From: Robiginitomaculum sp.
GTDB taxonomy: Bacteria; Pseudomonadota; Alphaproteobacteria; Caulobacterales; Maricaulaceae
DNA: 64,000 nucleotides
Direction of reading: 5' to 3'
Assembly (NCBI GenBank): GCA_015485155.1
Contig: WFUF01000008.1
Location: 1-64,000 of the forward strand
Of this stretch, positions 58,616 through 64,000 are shown one piece after another (within the stretch, counting starts at the first letter, position 1; each line of letters opens with the position of its first letter). The translations under genes were made by a program, and so were the position numbers. The notes beneath the pieces are model-generated. The model was given only the letters and a program-made list of their open reading frames with translations. It made no database searches and was not told the DNA's origin.

Positions 58616-59521
58616 ATGCAGCATATTTTGCGAACAGGCGGGATCGCCCTGATATTCTTGATGACGCTTGGCGTATCGGCACTTGCGGTTGGTGACCGGG
58701 GTGTATTTTCCAAAAGAACTGCAATTTTTGCCTTTGCCAACAAGTGCGATTTACTAAGTGACCGTGAGCTGCTGGCGGTAAAATCCGGTCAGCTACAAGC
58801 CCGTGGTGCCTTGCTGCGCTCTGGCATTTTAGCATCAGAAGTAAACAAGATGGATATGATTGCCAGACAAAGCGTTATTGGCATTGATTGTGAAAACCCC
58901 GAAGCCCTTGCCGAGATTGACAGGGTAAAGACCTCCCACAACCACTGGTTGAAGATGAAATCCCTGGAGTATCCCGGACAATACCGATCATGGCAGGCCC
59001 GGCGCGATGATGTACTTTCACAGCGCCATTGGCGCACCATTCAGGAAATTGAAAAAGCCGATACCGGCTCGGTTTTACTGGGCTCCTCAATTCTGGACGG
59101 TCAGTACTCACTGGATATTGTTATTGAAAACCAGCCCGCCCCGCGCTCGGTATTGTTGCGCATGCGTGATCCAGAAAAGCTGCCGAACCCACCTAATGAG
59201 TTTCTGCGTAAACTGCTAAAACTGCCAATGAAAGGCGTATCTGGACTGGCCCCGCCGGACAGTGCCACTAACACATATTTTGCCAAACACCGGGTCATGG
59301 CTGAAACTGGCATGCTGTCCACATCCGAAGGAGTGAGCGGGGTTCGCTTTGGCTTTGACGGGGAGGTTTTGCAAGCTTTTTCAGAACTTGAGCCCACAGA
59401 AGCAATAAGTATTGATCTTTACTGGTCGAACGGGCTGGGGAAGCCAGATCGCCACAAACGACTCTATGCCGAAGTCGGTGATTTTATGGCCGCCAGAATA
59501 TTTGCCGAAGCCAATGATTAA
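58616..59521 (+). CDS. Secreted protein of unknown function linked to the BcsB-like gene
   Basis: 301 aa. ATG at 58616 gives an N-terminal hydrophobic segment (GGIALIFLMTLGVSALAV) that could be a signal peptide or anchor. The mature part is mixed helical, with KCDLLSDRELLAVKSGQLQARGALLRSGIL near the start and DGQYSLDIVIENQPAPRSVLLRM in the middle; two cysteines. No domain recognised. Probably co-transcribed with the BcsB-like gene and convergent with mltF. Confidence 0.68.
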   Translation: MQHILRTGGIALIFLMTLGVSALAVGDRGVFSKRTAIFAFANKCDLLSDRELLAVKSGQLQARGALLRSGILASEVNKMDMIARQSVIGIDCENPEALAEIDRVKTSHNHWLKMKSLEYPGQYRSWQARRDDVLSQRHWRTIQEIEKADTGSVLLGSSILDGQYSLDIVIENQPAPRSVLLRMRDPEKLPNPPNEFLRKLLKLPMKGVSGLAPPDSATNTYFAKHRVMAETGMLSTSEGVSGVRFGFDGEVLQAFSELEPTEAISIDLYWSNGLGKPDRHKRLYAEVGDFMAARIFAEAND

Positions 59522-59549
59522 TTTTGCAAACTTATCCATATAATCAGGT

Positions 59550-60932
59550 TTAAGTTTCATCTTCCAAAGAAGAAATCGGAATTGCCGGGGCATGGGCCTT
59601 TTCAATAATATCAGCAAAGTTCAACACCGCAGCTACATAAGCCTGCCCCTCAAGCCCGCGCGCATAGCCATGTTTTAAGGTTGAGTAAATTTCCTTGCGC
59701 TCAAGTTCCGGCAACAAATCCGAAACCACAGACCATTGATCCGGATCCAGTCCTCTTCGCTGTGCCAACTCCCGTGCATCCATCATGTGCCCCCATCCCA
59801 TATTGTATGCTGCCAGTGCAAAGGCATAGCGTTGATCATCAGCAATGGTTTTGGGTAAACGTCGAAGCAGGCTGGCCAGATAGCGCGCGCCACCCCTTAT
59901 GGATTGCGCCGGATCAAGGCGGTTTTGCACCCCCTGCTCACTGGCAGTGACCCTGGTCAGCATCATAAGGCCCCTTACCCCGGTCGGGCTTTTGGCATTG
60001 GCTTTCCAATGGCTCTCGCGCCAGCCCACCGCCGCAAGTAATGTCCATGGCAGCTTGTATCTGTTGGCGGCGGCCTCAAAATCCTCACGATACAAAGGCA
60101 GGCGCGTGCGAATGGCCCTACGCAATCGCGATAAATCCACATAGTCAAATTCTGTATCAGCAACAGTGAAATACCGCTCGTTCAAAGTATCAAGCAAGGC
60201 CCGGGTCGCGTCCTGCTGCCACCAGTGTTCAAGATTGCGAAGAAAGCTCTTTTTGCGCCAGTTTGGCTCGCCATTAACCGCCCACGCCAGGGGCACTCCT
60301 GCTCCAAGCTGTAAACGGGATTCAAGATTGGGCCAGTATCGGCGCTGCAATGAAAACACGTGTTCATCGGCAATGGTGCAGTCAATTCGTCTGTTGGCCA
60401 CATCAGCCAGCAGGGTTTCAACCGAATTAATGCTGATAACCGGTGCCGGGATCATCTCATTGGTCTTACGCAAATCTGCAACCAGCTCAATAAAGGAAGA
60501 ACCATTTGCCAGCTCAAAGCGCAAATTGCCAAGGTCGGCAAGATCACTGATTTTGCCCAAGCCGCGCCGACAAACCAGAACCGGTGCGGCCTGCAAATAG
60601 GCCGGGCCAAATGCAAATTTTGCCTTGCGCTCAGAAGTAATGCTTAACCCGGCGGCAGCCATGTGCGCCTTGTCATCCTTAACCGCCTGCAATACGGCTT
60701 CGATATTGGGCAAAACCAGAAACTCTGCCCGGACCCCCAAATGCTGTGCATAGGCATTTGACAGATCATACTCAAACCCGGCCAGACCATCACCACCTTC
60801 AAAATACGTAGTTGGCGCATTGGTGGTAGCCACGCGCAACACCCCGCTTTGCTCTATTTCGCGCAGAATTGATCCCTTATGGGCAGAGCTGTTTTCACAC
60901 CCGGCCAACAATAACAATAGAATTAACGCCAT
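59550..60932 (-). CDS. mltF: Membrane-bound lytic murein transglycosylase F
   Basis: Lipoprotein that cleaves peptidoglycan glycan strands to 1,6-anhydro products at the outer membrane. About 460 aa. Lipobox LLAGC (acylated Cys), an SBP_bac_3 (glutamine-binding-like) domain (about 30-260, VLRVATTNAPTTYFEGG onward), and a C-terminal SLT domain with AAVGWRESHWKANAKSPTG (catalytic Glu), VRGLMMLT and FALAAYNMG. I use ATG 60932, eight bases after AGGTG; a start at 61004 (MAMIFFSS) would overlap the divergent gene but would supply positive residues before the hydrophobic core, so the start is uncertain. Confidence 0.93.
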   Translation of the reverse strand: MALILLLLLAGCENSSAHKGSILREIEQSGVLRVATTNAPTTYFEGGDGLAGFEYDLSNAYAQHLGVRAEFLVLPNIEAVLQAVKDDKAHMAAAGLSITSERKAKFAFGPAYLQAAPVLVCRRGLGKISDLADLGNLRFELANGSSFIELVADLRKTNEMIPAPVISINSVETLLADVANRRIDCTIADEHVFSLQRRYWPNLESRLQLGAGVPLAWAVNGEPNWRKKSFLRNLEHWWQQDATRALLDTLNERYFTVADTEFDYVDLSRLRRAIRTRLPLYREDFEAAANRYKLPWTLLAAVGWRESHWKANAKSPTGVRGLMMLTRVTASEQGVQNRLDPAQSIRGGARYLASLLRRLPKTIADDQRYAFALAAYNMGWGHMMDARELAQRRGLDPDQWSVVSDLLPELERKEIYSTLKHGYARGLEGQAYVAAVLNFADIIEKAHAPAIPISSLEDET

Positions 60933-60996
60933 GATAAGCGCACCTGTTACATGATAGCGCCGTGTGAAATGGCATGTAATTGAGGAAAAAAATATC

Positions 60997-61533
60997 ATGG
61001 CCAAAGCTGAATTCCATAAAAATCAACGGGTTTATGTTGAGCCCGTTGGAACCTGGGCGGTCATTGAACAGATAAAACCGCACTGGGTCAAAGATGTTCC
61101 TGAACCATTACGCATTACCTACGAAGTTGGTCTTGGTCGTGACTTTAAGGCAGAAGAGCTCTCAGCGGAAGCCCGTGATGAAACTGCCGAACATGCCTTG
61201 CAGGAAAACTGGCGGGTACAGCGTGCTAAAAACAAATGGCAAACGGCTGAAGAATGTGCCGGACACCCCTTCCCCGGCACCTTCCCGGTGGTCATTACTG
61301 ATAATCAGGACTGGGGCGGATGGCGCACGCCGGGGGCAGAATATGACCGCAATCCTGACAGGGTGGAATTTCAGGCCAAGGTAATGGCCAGTAGCCTGCG
61401 CTTACTTGGCATTGCCAAGCGCCTTTATCAAAATATATCCCGCGACAGTGCCAATGCCTCGGCGGAACTGATGGAACTGGCCAAAGAGGCAGAACAGATT
61501 ATTCGTTATGTGGAGGATCGTCCGGCGCGCTAA
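60997..61533 (+). CDS. Conserved-looking hypothetical soluble protein
   Basis: 178 aa, no signal peptide. The first 60 residues (HKNQRVYVEPVGTWAVIEQI, then RITYEVGLGRDFKAEELSAE) look like a small SH3-like beta barrel; the rest is helical with a Trp-rich middle (WQTAEECAGHPFPGTFPVV) and ends in an amphipathic helix. ATG at 60997 preceded by GAGGA. Divergent from mltF. Not recognised. Confidence 0.65.
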   Translation: MAKAEFHKNQRVYVEPVGTWAVIEQIKPHWVKDVPEPLRITYEVGLGRDFKAEELSAEARDETAEHALQENWRVQRAKNKWQTAEECAGHPFPGTFPVVITDNQDWGGWRTPGAEYDRNPDRVEFQAKVMASSLRLLGIAKRLYQNISRDSANASAELMELAKEAEQIIRYVEDRPAR

Positions 61534-61614
61534 CGGCCATATGATACCGAGCCAAAACCCGCCCAAATTGCAAATTTCACTATTTTGTGTATACTGCCGG
61601 GCAAGGGGGTGGCC

Positions 61615-62424
61615 ATGAGACAATTATTACTTAGCCTTTTTTTTGTCCTATCTGCAGGTTTTGCCGGCAAAGCACTGGCAAATAAAGCGCCGGCTTATCT
61701 TGCCAGCAATACATCACTGGTTAATCTCGCCACCCAGACATTAAAGGGAAGAGTTTGCCCAAGGGACTATAATCCGGTCTGCGCCCGAACTAATGACGGT
61801 AAAACAAAAACCTTTAACAACAGATGCCTGGCCTCTGGCGCTACTATTATTTCGCAAGGGCCATGCCCATCCAGGTTATCCACAGGGTCAACATGTCCCG
61901 AAGGTTCTATCAAAACACGAGGGGGCCTATGCGTACCGACAAGGCCTGGAGCCTCACGCTGTGAACAGGGATTTTTCAAAAACAGTCGTGGGAACTGCGT
62001 GCCAACAAGGCCTGAAACCCCACGCTGTGAGCAGGGATTTTTCAAAAACAGTCGTGGAAACTGCGTGCCAACAAGGCCTGAAACCCCGCGCTGTGAGCAG
62101 GGATTTTTCAAAAACAGTCGTGGAAACTGTGTGCCCCAGCCACCAAGAGAAACCAGACCATGCCCTGAAAACTACGCGCCGGTTTGCGGTCTGGATCCAT
62201 CGGGTAATGAAAAAACCTATTCCAATATGTGCCAATTGCGAAACCAGGGCGGTGATGCGATCTATAAAGGCACATGCACGAATACCCCAGATAATCAGGC
62301 AGCATGCCCACGCACCTATTCCCCGGTCTGCGCCTTGTCCAACGGTCGAAGAACGACGTACAATAATGATTGCGAGCGCAAAAAAGCAAACGCACGATTG
62401 TTACACAGGGGCCAGTGTCGCTAA
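61615..62424 (+). CDS. Secreted protein with three Kazal-type domains and an internal tandem repeat
   Basis: 269 aa. Signal peptide MRQLLLSLFFVLSAGFAGKA (cleavage near ALA). Three Kazal-like domains: residues 48-84 (CPRDYNPVCARTNDGKTKTF), 183-221 (CPENYAPVCGLDPSGNEKTY) and 231-268 (CPRTYSPVCALSNGRRTTY), each with the CP-x3-PVC and TYxNxC signatures. Between the first and second lies a Cys-containing 22-residue repeat (CEQGFFKNSRGNCVPTRPET) in two full and one partial copies at 115-174 (61957-62136), preceded by a divergent copy. Kazal domains inhibit serine proteases; the target here is unknown. Strong AAGGGGG ribosome binding site. Confidence 0.88.
   Translation: MRQLLLSLFFVLSAGFAGKALANKAPAYLASNTSLVNLATQTLKGRVCPRDYNPVCARTNDGKTKTFNNRCLASGATIISQGPCPSRLSTGSTCPEGSIKTRGGLCVPTRPGASRCEQGFFKNSRGNCVPTRPETPRCEQGFFKNSRGNCVPTRPETPRCEQGFFKNSRGNCVPQPPRETRPCPENYAPVCGLDPSGNEKTYSNMCQLRNQGGDAIYKGTCTNTPDNQAACPRTYSPVCALSNGRRTTYNNDCERKKANARLLHRGQCR
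61957..62136 (+). repeat. 66-bp in-frame tandem repeat inside the Kazal gene
   Basis: Two full 66-bp units (61957-62022, 62023-62088) and a partial unit (62089-62136), nearly identical at DNA level (only scattered third-position or single changes). Each encodes a 22-residue unit with two cysteines. The low divergence indicates recent expansion; copy number may vary between strains. Confidence 0.9.
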
Positions 62425-62453
62425 ACAAGCATTTGCAAGCAAAAGTGAGGGTT

Positions 62454-62489
62454 GTTTGTCCTACCGCTTCGCTACTTGAGGAGTCTTTA
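62454..62489 (+). repeat. Solitary copy of the 35-bp repeat
   Basis: GTTTGTCCTACCGCTTCGC followed by TACTTGAGGAGTCTTTA, the same as units of the array at 32763-32978 (35-bp form). It lies between the Kazal gene and a convergent minus-strand gene whose stop is at 62494. Confidence 0.85.
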
Positions 62490-62493
62490 CTCG

Positions 62494-62865
62494 TCAATAA
62501 ATCGCAGCCCCGGTCAGTTTGCGACAATCCGACCCCTGACAGCCGGGAACGCTCTTATAGTCATGGGTATCAAACCATATTCGCAATTTTTTGTTGCTGG
62601 TCTGTGCGCCAAGAAGGACTTGCAAAGTATAATCAACCTGTTTTGAATTCCTGCTTGCAATTGCCATTGCATAATAACGGATATCTTTAGTAAATGCTTT
62701 TTTAGGATCTGGTTTGCATTTAACGTGAATACGGTTCGAAAACACGGCTACTGAATCAGGAACGCAAACCCTGCTATTTATTCGCGGCTCATTTGCATTG
62801 CTTGGTGTTGACGTAAAAAACAAACCAATAACAGCAATGATTCCCAACTTGATAAAGTTATTCAT
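62494..62865 (-). CDS. Small secreted protein of unknown function
   Basis: 123 aa. ATG 62865 with GGAGG nine bases upstream; signal peptide MNNFIKLGIIAVIGLFFTST (cleavage near SNA-N). Mature part about 100 residues with four cysteines (CVPDS, VKCKPDP, PGCQGSDC), likely two disulfides. Probably periplasmic. Not recognised. Its 3' end abuts the solitary 35-bp repeat. Confidence 0.7.
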   Translation of the reverse strand: MNNFIKLGIIAVIGLFFTSTPSNANEPRINSRVCVPDSVAVFSNRIHVKCKPDPKKAFTKDIRYYAMAIASRNSKQVDYTLQVLLGAQTSNKKLRIWFDTHDYKSVPGCQGSDCRKLTGAAIY

Positions 62866-63208
62866 GTTAGCCTCCAATATAAGTCCTCCGCACTATTAAA
62901 ATTACTATGCGTAACACACCCGGTCAACAATACTCATACGCGGATATTACGCTTATTACATGATATGCGATATCTTGTTATTTCCTACAAACCCTATTAC
63001 TTCCATGCGCGGTTCCAGGGTATGTGGCCAGATTGATATTTAACAGGGTTTGACAGGAACGGCGGACTGTGGTGCCCCCTTATGAGAAAACCATTTTGGC
63101 CACAACTGCATTTAGGGCATTTTCAGGATGACCACATGACATTAAAGAGCTAGGTTCGCACCCTCATTGATTTTATCCATTCTGCACAATGACAAGACCG
63201 GGATTCAC
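62866..63208. other. Intergenic region upstream of pepN
   Basis: 343 bases of divergent upstream sequence serving the small secreted-protein gene (minus) and pepN (plus). I see no gene, hairpin terminator or known regulatory motif; there is an imperfect palindrome GATATGCGATATC near 62961-62973. Confidence 0.4.
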
Positions 63209-64000
63209 ATGAAAACTGACCTGCGCTCGCCGGTAAAACTGGCCGATTATCAGCCCTTTCCCTTTGAAATAGAACAAACAGAATTATGGTTTGATCTTGA
63301 TGAAAATGCCACAATAGTCAGGTCAAAATTAAAGCTGGTACGCAAGCCGGATATGGACGGGCCACTAATTCTTGATGGCGAGAATCTTGAACTGCTGGAG
63401 ATCAGACTTGATAACCGGAAACTAAATGCCAGCGAATATGAACTGGATGAGCAAAACCTTACCCTGTCACAGCTTGCCGATAAATGCGTGCTGGAAATCA
63501 CCACCCGGTTTTCGCCAAGTCAGAACCTGTCCCTGTCCGGGTTATATATGTCTGGCGGCAGATTTTGTACCCAGTGCGAGGCGCAGGGCTTTCGCCATAT
63601 AACCTATTACCCGGATCGCCCCGATGTAATGAGCAGGTTTGAGGTCTATATAGAAGCCGACACCTCCTTTGCCACCTTGCTTAGCAATGGCAATTTGCTT
63701 GAACAGGGAAATTTACCAAACCACAGGCATTTTGCGCGCTGGCAGGATCCGTTCAAAAAGCCCGCTTATCTGTTTGCGCTGGTTGCCGGAAGTTTTGATC
63801 TGGTGGAAGATGAATTTACCACCATGAGCAACCGCACTATCCCGTTGCGCATCTATGTGGATCCTGGAGATGCCCATCTGGCAGATTATGCCATGGATGC
63901 CCTAAAGCGCTCCATGAAATGGGACGAGGACGTATTCGGGCGCGAATATGATCTTGATCTGTTTATGATCGTAGCTGTGCGCTCGTTTAACTTTGGCGCC
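63209..64000 (+). CDS. pepN: Aminopeptidase N, N-terminal 264 residues (cut by window edge)
   Basis: M1 family zinc aminopeptidase that trims N-terminal residues from peptides; cytosolic PepN type. Visible: MKTDLRSPVKLADYQPFPFE, then LSGLYMSGGRFCTQCEAQGF (the M1 exopeptidase N-domain signature) and RHITYYPDRPDVMSRF. The sequence ends at VAVRSFNFGA, the start of the GAMEN substrate-binding motif; the zinc HExxH site is beyond the edge. The residues before GAMEN (RSFNF) differ from the usual DFNM. No signal peptide, as expected. Confidence 0.94.
   Translation, partial: MKTDLRSPVKLADYQPFPFEIEQTELWFDLDENATIVRSKLKLVRKPDMDGPLILDGENLELLEIRLDNRKLNASEYELDEQNLTLSQLADKCVLEITTRFSPSQNLSLSGLYMSGGRFCTQCEAQGFRHITYYPDRPDVMSRFEVYIEADTSFATLLSNGNLLEQGNLPNHRHFARWQDPFKKPAYLFALVAGSFDLVEDEFTTMSNRTIPLRIYVDPGDAHLADYAMDALKRSMKWDEDVFGREYDLDLFMIVAVRSFNFGA

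Noticed and set aside
61793-62479. Long open frame (228 codons) overlapping the Kazal gene in another frame
   Set aside because: It lacks a signal peptide or known motif, and the overlapping frame has the clear Kazal domains, signal peptide and ribosome binding site; the long opening is caused by the 66-bp repeat.

Overview
The window is an ordinary stretch of chromosome from an alphaproteobacterium. Evidence: the order tuf / tRNA-Gly / tRNA-Tyr / rlmB-like methyltransferase at the left edge, a DUF1491 gene, a cvpA-purF-SDR operon, and above all a fused N-acetylglutamate kinase/synthase (ArgB-GNAT). That fusion is known from Xanthomonadales and from Maricaulis-type alphaproteobacteria, so a Maricaulales/Parvularculales-like marine organism is my best guess (inference). 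I see no phage, plasmid or integrase genes. Base composition is moderate by eye and was not computed.

Layout. 1-2.2 kb: 5' end of tuf, two tRNAs, rlmB, and the first copy of a dispersed intergenic element. 2.2-6.2 kb: GFA-fold protein, AidB-type acyl-CoA dehydrogenase, a large secreted protein. 6.3-9.6 kb: arginine cluster (deacetylase, argB-GNAT, argC). 10-13.9 kb: thymidine kinase, secreted proteins, nitronate monooxygenase-like gene. 13.9-18.5 kb: eno, rpmF, a strong candidate structured small RNA, H+-pyrophosphatase, SufA/IscA-like protein. 18.6-25.6 kb: secreted pentapeptide-repeat protein, aspS, a six-bladed propeller protein, second copy of the element, kbl-tdh threonine degradation pair. 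25.8-28.3 kb: DUF481 outer-membrane protein and a frameshifted pentapeptide-repeat membrane protein. 28.4-34.4 kb: radA-cvpA-purF-SDR, a tandem repeat array, hemN. 34.7-41.7 kb: secreted protein, yfgM-like/bamB/der, an ECF sigma operon, NnrU. 41.7-43.2 kb: small toxin-antitoxin island (HEPN-like protein, PIN toxin, Phd-type antitoxin). 43.2-48.6 kb: guaB-rsmB-guaA operon and third copy of the element. 48.7-55.8 kb: metG, YciI, CoxE-like VWA protein, a Panacea antitoxin with a decayed partner, mscS, prfC. 55.8-64 kb: hypothetical genes, a BcsB-like protein, MltF, a secreted Kazal-domain protein, and the 5' part of pepN.

Most genes are housekeeping: translation (tuf, aspS, metG, prfC, rpmF, tRNAs, RNA methyltransferases), nucleotide synthesis (guaB, guaA, purF, tdk), arginine and threonine metabolism, envelope biogenesis (bamB, yfgM-like, mltF). 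What stands out is non-coding or accessory: (1) three same-orientation copies of an element of about 350 bp carrying AGGGTCA direct and inverted repeats; (2) a rod-shaped, terminator-closed small RNA candidate at 15.7 kb; (3) a 35/38-bp tandem repeat that recurs as one copy 30 kb away, both times between convergent genes; (4) the toxin-antitoxin island and the eroded Panacea pair; (5) a threonine dehydrogenase lacking the four structural-zinc cysteines.
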